From: SAR86 cluster bacterium | GTDB lineage: Bacteria; Pseudomonadota; Gammaproteobacteria; Magnimaribacterales; Magnimaribacteraceae | Length of the DNA: 32,449 bases | Assembly (NCBI GenBank): GCA_016777005.1 | Contig: JADHSF010000010.1 | Span: 1-32,449 of the forward strand | Direction: 5' to 3' | Shown: positions 24,109-32,449 of the stretch, piece by piece | Position numbering within the stretch: the first letter of the stretch is position 1 | Layout of the letters: each line of letters opens with the position of its first letter | Notes under the pieces: model-generated | The model's input: the letters and a program-made list of their open reading frames with translations, nothing else | Databases searched by the model: none | What the model was told of the DNA's origin: nothing | Program-made: the position numbers and the translations under genes

Positions 24109-24897
24109 CTAATTTTTATCTTTTTTATTGGCTGTGTCGATAAATTCTTGCATGAAATCTCTGTCTTTTTTTGAATTCAATAGGTCATTTATAGAAAAAT
24201 TACTTGATTCAAAAGATTGTGAGTTGCCCTGTTGAAATAGTGATATGTGAGGATACTTGAAGAAGTAGATTAATAAACCACCTGCTATAAAGCCCCCGAT
24301 ATGTGCAAAGTAAGCCACTCCTCCTGTTGAAGCAAAAGATGCACTAAAAAATTGACTTACGATCCAAACAGATAAAACTATGAAGGCAGGAATTTTAATT
24401 ACTGTGATGAAGATAAAAAGCCATAGTAGTACATTGACATTAGCTTTCGGGTGAAGCAACAGATAAGCACCTAGAATTCCTGCTATTGCTCCGCTTGCAC
24501 CAATCATGGGTATATCAGATTGTGGATTAATTCCGGATTGTAAAAGAGCAGCAAATACCCCGCATAAGATGTAAAAAATTAAGAATTTCTTATGACCCAT
24601 ACTATCTTCAATATTGTCTCCAAATATCCATAAGAAAACCATATTGCCTATAAGATGCATCCATCCTCCATGCATAAACATAGAAGTAAAAATTGTTAAA
24701 TATGGATGTATTAAGCCTTGCTGATCCCCTAAAACAGCTGCAGGGATGACTCCAAAGTTATATATAGCATTTTGATTAAGATTTATAGGCAGTGTGCTTT
24801 GCCATAAAAAAATAAAACAACAAAGACCAATTAAGGAATAACAAACATAAGGTTTGGAATTGCTATCATTATCATCCGAAATTGGAAAGAAGAACAT
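24109..24897 (-). CDS. Rhomboid family intramembrane serine protease
   Basis: The 262-residue membrane protein has six helices and the rhomboid dyad: S135 in GASGAIAG and H199 in FAHIGGFIAGG. The loop HGGWMHLIGNMVFLWIFGDNIED (about residues 76-98) is the conserved region before helix 2. It cuts transmembrane segments of other proteins; the best local candidate substrate is the anchored DUF3604 protein made from the next gene. Its ATG overlaps the stop of the upstream symporter as TAATG. The soluble C-terminal tail (about 45 residues) is charged and unrecognised. Confidence 0.92.
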   Translation of the reverse strand: MFFFPISDDNDSNSKPYVCYSLIGLCCFIFLWQSTLPINLNQNAIYNFGVIPAAVLGDQQGLIHPYLTIFTSMFMHGGWMHLIGNMVFLWIFGDNIEDSMGHKKFLIFYILCGVFAALLQSGINPQSDIPMIGASGAIAGILGAYLLLHPKANVNVLLWLFIFITVIKIPAFIVLSVWIVSQFFSASFASTGGVAYFAHIGGFIAGGLLIYFFKYPHISLFQQGNSQSFESSNFSINDLLNSKKDRDFMQEFIDTANKKDKN

Positions 24898-26336
24898 TAG
24901 TTCTTCTCAACATATCCGAGATCATTAACATTATCTATATGACCTTTTCGATCGATGTCATATTTTAAAATTAGTAATGTTGAAATTATTGGCAAAAAGA
25001 AACCTATTGCGACATGGGCTATGGCGAATCTATTTATAATCTCTCCACTCTTCATTTCCTCTGTGACACCTGGATTGTCAAAACCGGCCCAGGTAATAAT
25101 AAGACCGGCTATTAGAACTCCACCCGCTCCTATTAATTTCTGTATCATAGAACTAACTGTTCCCAACAAACCTTCTTCTCTTCGTCCTGTAGCTTTTTCC
25201 ACATCTTCAACTATCTCCATAGCCATAGAGCTAATAAAGATAAATCCTAGAGAGCCTATGGAAACCAGTGCACAGCTATGAAGAAGTAAAATCCACCATA
25301 ATAAATCTGTTCCATTAGACGGCAAAAGAGGAGTGCCGACAATTGGTTCAAGAAGCTTAAGGACCATAGGTAAGGGACCCACTACTATGGAAGTTAGAAA
25401 AATTCCAACAGCGATCTTTTTTTTGCTTCTACCAATTGCAATTCTAGGTGCAAAAAGAGCTGTAAAAACAACACTGATAGCTTGAAAGGCAGCAAAAGAA
25501 GATATTTGATTTGGTTTCCATTCCCAAAAATAAGTATTGTAATAAGTTCCCGCACCTGTATCTGTTCCTACTACCAGGGCATAAACACATCCGGAGGCAA
25601 ATAAAACTAGCCATGATCTATTAGATAATGTTTCTTTTGCTTCTCCAAAAAAAGTTCTTATTTTAAAAGATCTTGCAGGAGGAACATGTAAATAAGGTAT
25701 CCGACTATGGGTGCCGATTGTAGTTATAACGGTACTTATGAAAATACCCAGGCCTCCCCAAAAAGCCAATAATTGATATCCAGCTCCATTAGAAAAACTA
25801 TCTACCAAAAAGTATTCCATATGGATAAATGAAATTCCTGCACCACCTACCCAACCTAAGGCCATACCAATACCTGCTATTATATTTCTCTGGTCATAGT
25901 CTTTCGTTAATTCAGGTGCCAAGGCACCTCTAGGCACTTCATAAAAAGTCATTGCAATTCGCATTAAAATCATGAGAACAAGAAGTCTAGTAAATAGAGC
26001 AGAATCAGAAATATCGCCCGGGTCTTGTAAAATCAGATAATAGCAAAGAGCAAATGGTATTACAGCACCATACATAAAAGGATGCCTTCTTCCCCATCTT
26101 GTTCTGACTCTGTCTGACCAAACTCCTACAAAGGGATCAGATATGGCATCAATAATCAATGCTATACCAATAGCTACGGTCACCAACCACGCCTCTAAAC
26201 CCAAAACAGAGTTGTAATAAAATAATAACCAAGTTCCCAGAAGGTTATTTTTTATTCCCACCCCTATGGAACCGAAACCGTAAGTCCACATAGTTCCTGT
26301 AGATGCAGACTGTGCCTTTAAATTTCTTTCCTCCAT
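24897..26336 (-). CDS. GPH-family sugar:cation symporter (MFS), copy 1
   Basis: This 479-residue protein is a 12-helix GPH symporter with DAISDPFVGVWSD, RWGRRHPFMYG, MTFYEVPRGALAPEL and GRREEGLLGTV. I chose the ATG at 26336 because GGGAG stands upstream and its paralogue begins in the same place with MEEL; an ATG at 26366 adds ten residues (MNLNLGEKNF). It should import a sugar or glycoside with a cation. It opens the long leftward run that continues through rhomboid, DUF3604, symporter 2, ogt and bolA. The divergent SDR gene starts 127 bases away. Confidence 0.88.
   Translation of the reverse strand: MEERNLKAQSASTGTMWTYGFGSIGVGIKNNLLGTWLLFYYNSVLGLEAWLVTVAIGIALIIDAISDPFVGVWSDRVRTRWGRRHPFMYGAVIPFALCYYLILQDPGDISDSALFTRLLVLMILMRIAMTFYEVPRGALAPELTKDYDQRNIIAGIGMALGWVGGAGISFIHMEYFLVDSFSNGAGYQLLAFWGGLGIFISTVITTIGTHSRIPYLHVPPARSFKIRTFFGEAKETLSNRSWLVLFASGCVYALVVGTDTGAGTYYNTYFWEWKPNQISSFAAFQAISVVFTALFAPRIAIGRSKKKIAVGIFLTSIVVGPLPMVLKLLEPIVGTPLLPSNGTDLLWWILLLHSCALVSIGSLGFIFISSMAMEIVEDVEKATGRREEGLLGTVSSMIQKLIGAGGVLIAGLIITWAGFDNPGVTEEMKSGEIINRFAIAHVAIGFFLPIISTLLILKYDIDRKGHIDNVNDLGYVEKN
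26071..26101. repeat. 31-base direct repeat, copy in symporter 1
   Basis: This stretch is identical to 21606-21636 and encodes the same conserved cytoplasmic loop of the paralogous symporter. Confidence 0.8.
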
Positions 26337-26366
26337 AAAATTCTTTTCTCCCAGATTGAGATTCAT

Positions 26367-26463
26367 TTATACATCAAAAGAACTTAAATAAATACCTAAA
26401 AAAAGGCGAAATAAATATCTATATTTGATTTAAATAAAAGTAGAATATTAAAAGGAGAGTTTT
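26367..26463. promoter_or_regulatory. Divergent promoter region, symporter 1 and MFE-2-like SDR
   Basis: These AT-rich bases separate two divergent genes and must hold both promoters. AAATAT-CT-ATATTT at 26413-26426 is an inverted repeat and could bind a regulator. TAGAAT lies a short way before the SDR ribosome site AAGGAGAG, but no clear -35 accompanies it. The hexamers are too degenerate to place firmly. Confidence 0.4.
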
Positions 26464-27372
26464 ATGGAAAGATTAAAAGATAAAGTTGCAATAGTTACAG
26501 GTGCAGGAAGAGGCATCGGCAGAGAGATTTGTTTATATTTAGCTTCTGAAGGTGCAAGGATAGTTGTTAATGACTTAGGAGGTGACAGAGATGGAAGTGG
26601 AGAAGGAAAAGTTGCTGATCAAGTAGTTGAGGAGATAAAAGCTATAGGTTCAGATGCAGCTGCTAACTATGATTCAGTTGGTACAGTTGAAGGTGGACAA
26701 AATATATTTAACACCGCAATAGATGCATTTGGACGTGCGGATATACTAATCAATAATGCGGGTGTATTGAGGGATAGAACTTTATATAACATGGAAGAAT
26801 CTGATTGGGATGTGATCATGGAAGTGCACTTAAAAGGACACTACAACTGTACAAGACCTTTGGTGAGATATATCAGAGATAATAATGTATTAGGTTGTCG
26901 CATCATTAATATGTCTTCTGTATCTGGTTTATTTGGAAATTTTGGACAAGTGAATTACGGCGCAGCTAAAGAAGGTATAGCTGGTTTTACAAGATCTTTA
27001 GCATTAGAAGTTGCAAAATATAAATGCACTGTGAATACAATCTCTCCGGGAGCGGCCACGCGATTAACTATTGATCTCATGGAGGCTGCAGGAAGAAAAT
27101 ATGATGAAAATGATTGGACTCAAGGGCCAGGACAAATAGCTCCTGTTGTGGCTTGGCTTTGTACGGAAGAAGCTAATGAGATTACTTCTCAAATCATTCA
27201 CTCACAAGGTGGCATTTTAGGCATTATGCAGCAGCCTGCAATCATTCAGTCTTTTACAACTGATGATATGTGGACATTGGATCAGCTGGATAAATTAATA
27301 CCAGAAATGGTAGAAACTAAAAAGTATCATGACCAAGAAGTTGAAGAGAAAGGAGCCCCTAAGAAGGTCTAA
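26464..27372 (+). CDS. Short-chain dehydrogenase, MFE-2 (17beta-HSD4)-like
   Basis: The 302-residue enzyme resembles the dehydrogenase domain of peroxisomal multifunctional enzyme 2, which oxidises (3R)-hydroxyacyl-CoA. GAGRGIG is at 13-19, VVNDLGGDRDGSG gives D37 for NAD preference, NNAGVLRDR at 97-105, and the catalytic S152, Y165 and K169 (YGAAK). The phrases SSVSGLFGNFGQVNY and ANYDSV match MFE-2 strongly. The hydratase-2 and SCP2 domains are absent. The ribosome site AAGGAGAG is good. It meets the GH3 gene end to end, with no base between the two stops. Confidence 0.88.
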   Translation: MERLKDKVAIVTGAGRGIGREICLYLASEGARIVVNDLGGDRDGSGEGKVADQVVEEIKAIGSDAAANYDSVGTVEGGQNIFNTAIDAFGRADILINNAGVLRDRTLYNMEESDWDVIMEVHLKGHYNCTRPLVRYIRDNNVLGCRIINMSSVSGLFGNFGQVNYGAAKEGIAGFTRSLALEVAKYKCTVNTISPGAATRLTIDLMEAAGRKYDENDWTQGPGQIAPVVAWLCTEEANEITSQIIHSQGGILGIMQQPAIIQSFTTDDMWTLDQLDKLIPEMVETKKYHDQEVEEKGAPKKV

Positions 27373-29808
27373 TTAACCTAGCCAGACTGTGGCCTGCTCT
27401 CTTATATCTGTCGCTGAAGCACCAACTTCGAAAACGTATTCTGCAGGTTCTATCTGCCAAGAATGGGTCTCAATATTCCAAAAGGATAAATCTCTTTCTG
27501 TTAACTCAAACTTGATTTTCTTTGATTCGCCTGAATTAAGATGAATTTTCTCAAATTTCTTTAATTCCTTTATGGGCCTATCTATTTGAGAATTAGAAAC
27601 GCCTATATAACACTGAATGATTTCCTTACCTTCTATATCACCGGAATTTTTTATATCCAATTCAAATGCAGCAACAGATGATTCGCCCTTAGGGGGAATT
27701 GCTCTTAGATTGGAATATTCAAACGAGGTATACGAAAGACCATGCCCAAAAGGGAATAATGGCTCAATATTTTCTTTGTCGTACCATCTGTAACCAATGT
27801 ACAAACCTTCTTCATAATCCATCTGTAGATCTTTTCCGGGATAGGATGAGTATGCTGGAGTATCCGGCAAGGTTTTAGGAAAAGTTGTAGGCAATTTACC
27901 TGAAGGGTTAGTTTTTCCAAATAAAATATCAGCTAACGAGTTGCCAAATTCCTGTCCAGGAAACCAGCATTGTAATATTGAATTTGCTTCATCAACCCAA
28001 GGCATTTCACATGGAGAGCCAGTATTAAGAACAACTACTGTATTTTTATTAAGGCTACACACTTTTTGGATAAGTTCATTCTGGTTAAGCGGTAATTCTA
28101 ATGAAGATCTATCATTACCTTCAGTTTCCCAATCTGAATTAGTACCGACAACAAGAATCACTGCATCTGATTCTTGAGCTAAATTTGATGCTTCTTGCAT
28201 TAAATCTAACTGGTCAGGTGCCTGCATGCCAATTTGAACAGCAGGGAATCTTCCTTCCCATTTATATTCAACTTCCAAATGATAAGATTGCCCTTCATCA
28301 AAATTTACTTTTCCTCTTTTAGGGGCTGATCCCATACCAAAGAAAGCTTCACCCGGTTCTTGTGATGTCCAGTTATCTATTAGCCTCTCACTATTGATAG
28401 ATAGCCTAGAAGGTCCAATACTAAAAATCTCAAAATCATACTCACCAGAGAATTTAGGTTGTAATTCTGCAGTAAATCTAACACTTAATGAAGGTCGTTT
28501 AGATTGAGCTACTATATCTAAACCGAAGCCACCCATTGCCCAGAACTTATTTCCTTTTAAAACTTTTGTTTCAATTGGAGAACCTTCAAATTCTTGTCCA
28601 TCGTAAAATTCAACCTTAAAACCTTCACTCCCTTTAAAGAGATTGGTGGGTATGGCAGGAAGGAATTTATAGGTATGACAACCTTTGGCATAATTAATTT
28701 CTACATCATCGCCTAAAGCTGACTGAATACCTTCAAGTGGATGTACTACATAATGTGGATTGAGTGATGCACTCCCTCCACCTAAATATTGTCCTTTCAG
28801 TGCATTTGGGCCAATCACTGCAAGTTTTTTAATATTCTGCTTATTGAAGGGTAAAACCTTTTCATTTTTAAGTAAGACCATGCCTTCCGAACCGGCCTTT
28901 CTTATAAGCAATCTATCTTCCTCTAAGTCATTACTTTCTTCTGGTCTTTCTATTGGGTTATCCAACCTACCTGTAAATTCTGCAACTCTAAGAATTCTTC
29001 TAACCTTATCATCAATTAGCTCTTCATTAACTTTTCCATTAGTGACCGCTTTAACTAAATTTTTACCCCAACTTCTGGCTGGACCAGGCATCTCACAATC
29101 TAGTCCTCCATTAGCATTGCCTATGGTATCTTGAGCAGCCCCCCAGTCACTCACAACATAACCTGGAAAATTCCATTCTTCTTTCAAGATTGTGGTTAGT
29201 AATTCTTCGTGTGAAGAGCAATAAATGTTATTGAGTTGATTATATGCCGACATAACAGATAAAGAACCTGCCTTCACACCCATCTCGAAAGGTAAAAGAT
29301 AAAGCTCTCTGAGTGTTCGTTCATCTATATTAGAACTCACAAAATGCCTTTGAAATTCAGTATCATTTCCTATGAAATGTTTTAAACAGGCTGATACACC
29401 CACTGACTGAACACCTTTGACATAGCTACTTGCAAGTTCTCCAGTAAGCATAGGATCTTCAGAATAACATTCAAAATGTCTTCCGCCCAAAGGATGCCTA
29501 TGAAGATTGATAGTTGGGCCGAGAAGCACGTCTGCGTCTTTACTCTTAGCCTCAATACCTATTGCCCTAGCAATACTTTCAACATTCTCAGAATCCCAAG
29601 AAGAAGAAAGACAAGAAGCACTAGGAAAGCATGCAGATGTAGCTCCAGAAACAGAGTCTCCTCTGGCGCCTATAGGGCCATCAGTCATTTTGACTCTAGG
29701 GATGTTTAGTCTAGGGATGGCAGTTGTGTGCCAAGCAGAGGAACCAGAAAGTATAGAAACTTTCTCTTCAAGAGTAAGCTCCTTTATTAAGGACTCAATT
29801 CTTTCCAT
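27373..29808 (-). CDS. GH3 beta-glycosidase with PA14 domain, cytoplasmic
   Basis: The 811-residue enzyme has the full GH3 plan. The N-terminal TIM barrel (about 1-285) has the KHF motif (143-145) and the nucleophile D221 in VVSDWGA. The second domain holds the likely acid/base E563 in TEGNDRSSLELP, and a PA14 domain (about 392-535) interrupts it, as in yeast-type BglI enzymes where it shapes substrate choice. A fibronectin-III-like domain closes the protein (about 700-805). There is no signal peptide, so it should act inside the cell on imported glycosides, perhaps through the nearby GPH symporters. It lies 13 bases after the HD gene. Confidence 0.92.
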   Translation of the reverse strand: MERIESLIKELTLEEKVSILSGSSAWHTTAIPRLNIPRVKMTDGPIGARGDSVSGATSACFPSASCLSSSWDSENVESIARAIGIEAKSKDADVLLGPTINLHRHPLGGRHFECYSEDPMLTGELASSYVKGVQSVGVSACLKHFIGNDTEFQRHFVSSNIDERTLRELYLLPFEMGVKAGSLSVMSAYNQLNNIYCSSHEELLTTILKEEWNFPGYVVSDWGAAQDTIGNANGGLDCEMPGPARSWGKNLVKAVTNGKVNEELIDDKVRRILRVAEFTGRLDNPIERPEESNDLEEDRLLIRKAGSEGMVLLKNEKVLPFNKQNIKKLAVIGPNALKGQYLGGGSASLNPHYVVHPLEGIQSALGDDVEINYAKGCHTYKFLPAIPTNLFKGSEGFKVEFYDGQEFEGSPIETKVLKGNKFWAMGGFGLDIVAQSKRPSLSVRFTAELQPKFSGEYDFEIFSIGPSRLSINSERLIDNWTSQEPGEAFFGMGSAPKRGKVNFDEGQSYHLEVEYKWEGRFPAVQIGMQAPDQLDLMQEASNLAQESDAVILVVGTNSDWETEGNDRSSLELPLNQNELIQKVCSLNKNTVVVLNTGSPCEMPWVDEANSILQCWFPGQEFGNSLADILFGKTNPSGKLPTTFPKTLPDTPAYSSYPGKDLQMDYEEGLYIGYRWYDKENIEPLFPFGHGLSYTSFEYSNLRAIPPKGESSVAAFELDIKNSGDIEGKEIIQCYIGVSNSQIDRPIKELKKFEKIHLNSGESKKIKFELTERDLSFWNIETHSWQIEPAEYVFEVGASATDIREQATVWLG

Positions 29809-29821
29809 AGAATGGTGTTAT

Positions 29822-30400
29822 TTAAGCGTAATCTCTTTTTTTATAGATTGAATTCTTAGGCTTAGCAAAAACATTTCTTACCATGGGTATAAATTCCTCT
29901 ATGTCCATATTTTCATAATTAGGATCGAAAGAATTTTGATCATATTTGGCACAGAATTCAGCACAAGCATGCCAATAAGGACTGTCTCTATACTCATCTC
30001 TCATATTTTTATCTAAACCGAGATAATCAAAGAAGTAATAACCCTGAAAAATTCCATGGTGTTTAACAATCCAATAGTTTTCTTCAGATACAAAAGGTTG
30101 AAGCATGGTAGCTGCCAGATCGGCATGGTTTGCAGAGGCAATCGTGTCGCCTATGTCATGAAGAAGAGCGCAGACAATATACTCTTCATCCTTACCATCC
30201 TTATATGCTCTAGTAGCTGTTTGCAAACAATGTGTAAAACGATCAACAGCAAACCCACCATGGTCCCCTTTTAAAATCGCGAGATGCTCTAGAATCCTAT
30301 CTGGAAGATGGGTTGCATGCTCTGAACCTTCTCTCCCTATAATTGCATAATCTTCAGCAGTTCCGTTTAACATTTCTGTAAAAGTAGCTTGTTTTGACAT
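29822..30400 (-). CDS. HD-domain protein, possible diiron oxygenase (PhnZ/MIOX-like)
   Basis: The 192-residue protein would usually be called an HD phosphohydrolase. Its ligands are H57 (THCLQTA), H81-D82 (LLHDIGD), H92 (NHADLAATML), H114 or H115 (VKHHGIFQ) and D154 (CAKYDQNS). The order H...HD...H...H...D with 24 residues between the first two is that of mixed-valence diiron oxygenases such as PhnZ and myo-inositol oxygenase; the third histidine is closer to HD than in PhnZ. Ordinary phosphohydrolase activity cannot be ruled out. It sits between the AGPS-like gene and GH3 on the same strand. The substrate is unknown. Confidence 0.7.
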   Translation of the reverse strand: MSKQATFTEMLNGTAEDYAIIGREGSEHATHLPDRILEHLAILKGDHGGFAVDRFTHCLQTATRAYKDGKDEEYIVCALLHDIGDTIASANHADLAATMLQPFVSEENYWIVKHHGIFQGYYFFDYLGLDKNMRDEYRDSPYWHACAEFCAKYDQNSFDPNYENMDIEEFIPMVRNVFAKPKNSIYKKRDYA

Positions 30401-30455
30401 ATACCCTCTCTCTTTTGTAGTTAATTATGCCGTAATTAAAAAAAATTTCCTACTT

Positions 30456-32084
30456 TTAGGTCATCCAATTTTTGATCGTTTTATCTTTTGGATCAATAAG
30501 TACTCCTGGGTTCATTATACCTTTAGGATCTAGAGTTGATTTAGCGGAGACTAATACTCTATTAAACAATTCTGGGCGTTGTTTATCATAACCATTTGGC
30601 CTATGGTCCCTTCCTACTGCATGATGATGAGTGACAGTTCCGCCTTTAGAATTGCACAATTCATTAGTAGCTAATTTAATCTCTTTCCAAATATCTATCA
30701 TGGTCTTAGGAGTCGCATAAGCACCGAAAGTAAAATAAGGAGCTAAGCCATCTGGATAACTATGAGTAATACGACATGTAACTAAAGACGATTTTCCTGT
30801 TATTCTCTTAATGATCCTTGCCGTTTCTTCTTTAACATCTTTTATAAACTCAAAACTTTTATCCCAGGTGATGGCAGTTTCAAAAGTATCTTGAATAATC
30901 CCTCTTCTAGTAAAACTTTCTCTAAGATAAGGCGCCTTAATAAAACTACTACGCCAATTTCCAGATGAACCTGACCTGTGTGCATCTTTAGATTGTGTTT
31001 GAGGATCCTCATATAGCCCTTTGTTTTCTGCAGCTATCTCCAAAGCCCTTTCTATAGCATGCGACTTATCATGATCTGCAGACTCAAAAGAGAGAATCAA
31101 TAAATGCCTAGAACCATCACCTGCTCCATTCAAAAGAGCCTCACTAGAGTCCAGAAGTCGACAATTTGCTGGAAATAGTCCTGATTGGCTGATTTGTCTT
31201 AATGCGTTCAGAGCATCTTGATAGTCTTCAAATTCAACTGTTGATGATGCTCTGAATGTGGGTCTATCCTGAAGTCGCATCGAGGCTGATGTAATAATCC
31301 CCATTATTCCCTCTGATCCAATAGCAAATCTATCGGGACTAGGACCAGCTCCAGAACCAGGTAACCGTCTTGTTTCAAATGAGCCTGAAGGCGTTAACAT
31401 AGTCAAAGACTCAACAAAATCGTCAATATGAGTATACAAGGTCGCATAGTGGCCTCCAGATCTTGTAGCTATCCATCCTCCTAGCGTAGAAAACTCAAAG
31501 CTTTGAGGGTAATGTCTCATAGTTAATTCGTGCTCTTTTAATTTTGATTCTAGGTCAGGACCAAATATTCCACCTTGGATGAGAGCAGTCCTGCTTTCTT
31601 TATCTATCTCTATAATTTGATCAAGGTTTTTCATATCTAAGGAGATAACACCCTTAAAGTCTCCCCCTACATCTGTTTCGACTCCCCCACAAACGCTAGA
31701 ACCTCCTCCGTAGGGAATCACAGCCACATCACTTGATGATGCCCAGTCTAAAATATTTGAGATTTCATCTTCAGAGCTTGGAAAAGCAACTAAATCTGGA
31801 GGAAATGGAAACTTACCCAGAATAGATCTGGCAGAATCTGGAAAAGACTTACCATAAGTATGATTCAATCTTTCGAGTTTGTTATCAGAGAGAATGTCTT
31901 CTAATCCTTTGGGTGGTATAAGTTTAGATTTCGATAATTCAATATCATTCACTTTTGGAATATCAATTCTTTCGACAGAATCAAGTTGAAAAGTACTGGC
32001 TATTCTTTTATCGATACTATTTTCTTCTTCTTCTGAGAGAAGTTCATCCTCATATCCCCAACCCCAAAATTTTCTTACTTTCAT
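30456..32084 (-). CDS. FAD-linked oxidase, alkyl-DHAP synthase (AGPS)-like
   Basis: The 542-residue flavoprotein is of the vanillyl-alcohol-oxidase fold. The FAD motif PYGGGSSVCGG is at 124-134, followed by HYPQSFEFSTLGGWIATRSGG, much like alkyldihydroxyacetonephosphate synthase. The C-terminal triple histidine (486-488, VTHHHAVGRDH) is an AGPS hallmark. AGPS swaps a fatty acyl for an alkyl chain to begin ether-lipid synthesis. Bacterial relatives may instead oxidise a lipid or alcohol, so the reaction is open. The start ATG is preceded by GGGAGAG. It leads the HD and GH3 genes. Confidence 0.85.
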   Translation of the reverse strand: MKVRKFWGWGYEDELLSEEEENSIDKRIASTFQLDSVERIDIPKVNDIELSKSKLIPPKGLEDILSDNKLERLNHTYGKSFPDSARSILGKFPFPPDLVAFPSSEDEISNILDWASSSDVAVIPYGGGSSVCGGVETDVGGDFKGVISLDMKNLDQIIEIDKESRTALIQGGIFGPDLESKLKEHELTMRHYPQSFEFSTLGGWIATRSGGHYATLYTHIDDFVESLTMLTPSGSFETRRLPGSGAGPSPDRFAIGSEGIMGIITSASMRLQDRPTFRASSTVEFEDYQDALNALRQISQSGLFPANCRLLDSSEALLNGAGDGSRHLLILSFESADHDKSHAIERALEIAAENKGLYEDPQTQSKDAHRSGSSGNWRSSFIKAPYLRESFTRRGIIQDTFETAITWDKSFEFIKDVKEETARIIKRITGKSSLVTCRITHSYPDGLAPYFTFGAYATPKTMIDIWKEIKLATNELCNSKGGTVTHHHAVGRDHRPNGYDKQRPELFNRVLVSAKSTLDPKGIMNPGVLIDPKDKTIKNWMT

Positions 32085-32104
32085 TTTATCTCTCCCATAA
32101 AAAG

Positions 32105-32121
32105 ATCTTATTATGTAAGAT
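32105..32121. repeat. Inverted repeat between AGPS-like and cupin-like genes
   Basis: ATCTTA and TAAGAT flank TTATG in the divergent gap and could be an operator for either gene. Confidence 0.35.
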
Positions 32122-32174
32122 ACCGAACAGTAAAGACGAACTAATGTTAAAATAATTTTTTTAAATAAAATAAT

Positions 32175-32449
32175 ATGGCAAAAAAATACGAAAACTACTC
32201 TGTTGGAGATAATCTTTCTAAATCTAGTGATGCATATTCTGCATGGACTAATGATCTCTTAAGAAAACTTGTTGCAGGAAAGACTGTGATACAAGCAGGT
32301 GAATCTACTGGCGGACACAGACTTGTTGAGTCAGAAGTTGTCTATGTATTCCTTACAGGTACTGGGCAAATGGAAGTGATTGAATATTCTAATCATGAAG
32401 GCGGGCATGGAACTAACCCAAGTTTCGGGATAGAACACAAGGCTGAACT
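32175..32449 (+). CDS. Cupin-like protein, 3' part outside window
   Basis: The first 91 residues begin MAKKYENYSVGD and include the segment GESTGGHRLVESEVVYVFLTG, which resembles a cupin strand pair: small residues, a histidine, an acidic residue and GTGQMEV. The gene runs off the right edge, so the metal ligands and full family cannot be checked. The ATG has no Shine-Dalgarno sequence; a weak TAAAAT stands at 32148-32153. It is divergent from the AGPS-like gene. Confidence 0.55.
   Translation, partial: MAKKYENYSVGDNLSKSSDAYSAWTNDLLRKLVAGKTVIQAGESTGGHRLVESEVVYVFLTGTGQMEVIEYSNHEGGHGTNPSFGIEHKAE

Overview
This window looks like a streamlined, AT-rich marine gammaproteobacterial chromosome. The inference rests on four things. 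TatD, QueF, RimK, CsrA, SlyX and TrhO read like E. coli orthologues. csrA sits next to a tRNA-Arg(ACG) gene, as in many gammaproteobacteria. Genes are packed end to end with 1-4 nt overlaps. Lipid-type SDRs, class III CoA-transferases and GPH sugar symporters are prominent. A SAR86-like lineage would fit, but that is inference from gene style and not a measurement. There is no prophage, insertion sequence, CRISPR array or rRNA, and no stretch longer than about 130 bases lacks a gene or a recognisable signal.

Layout, left to right. 1-986: the 5' half of a tRNA-Gly(TCC) leaving the window, then a 2OG-Fe(II) oxygenase reading right. 983-6858, all reading left: phosphatidylcholine synthase, a SnoaL-like protein, tRNA-Arg(ACG), csrA, an SRPBCC protein, a secreted hypothetical, an HSDL2-like SDR, a fused RimB-RimK, tRNA-Ser(GGA), slyX and queF. 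6861-10609: yadH/yadG-type ABC-2 exporter and a VWA/MoxR pair, apparently one transcript running moxR-vwa-ATPase-permease-queF. 10690-13970: a doubtful 41-residue gene, two small membrane proteins, a PQQ-type sugar dehydrogenase and a CaiB-family CoA-transferase. 14014-14817: tatD on the plus strand. 14809-26336: a long leftward run of glutaredoxin-like protein, alpha-methylacyl-CoA racemase, RND/MMPL exporter, trhO, bolA, ogt, GPH symporter, DUF3604 protein, rhomboid and a second GPH symporter. 26464-27372: MFE-2-like SDR on the plus strand. 27373-32084, leftward: cytoplasmic GH3 beta-glycosidase with PA14, an HD-domain protein and an AGPS-like flavoprotein. 32175-end: a cut-off cupin-like gene on the plus strand.

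Two themes run through the window. The first is RNA and translation: three tRNAs, QueF and TrhO (wobble-base modification), RimBK (ribosomal protein S6 tailing) and CsrA. At least one tRNA seems to lead a protein-coding mRNA. The second is uptake and breakdown of lipids and glycosides: racemase, MFE-2-like and HSDL2-like SDRs, an AGPS-like oxidase, CoA-transferases, GH3, GPH symporters and a PQQ dehydrogenase.

The best candidates for something undescribed are three. One is the rhomboid / membrane-anchored cysteine-rich DUF3604 pair set between two paralogous symporters. The second is the HD protein, whose metal ligands resemble the mixed-valence diiron oxygenases (PhnZ/MIOX) and which lies beside GH3 and the AGPS-like enzyme. 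The third is the single-chain RimB-RimK placed 14 nt after a tRNA.
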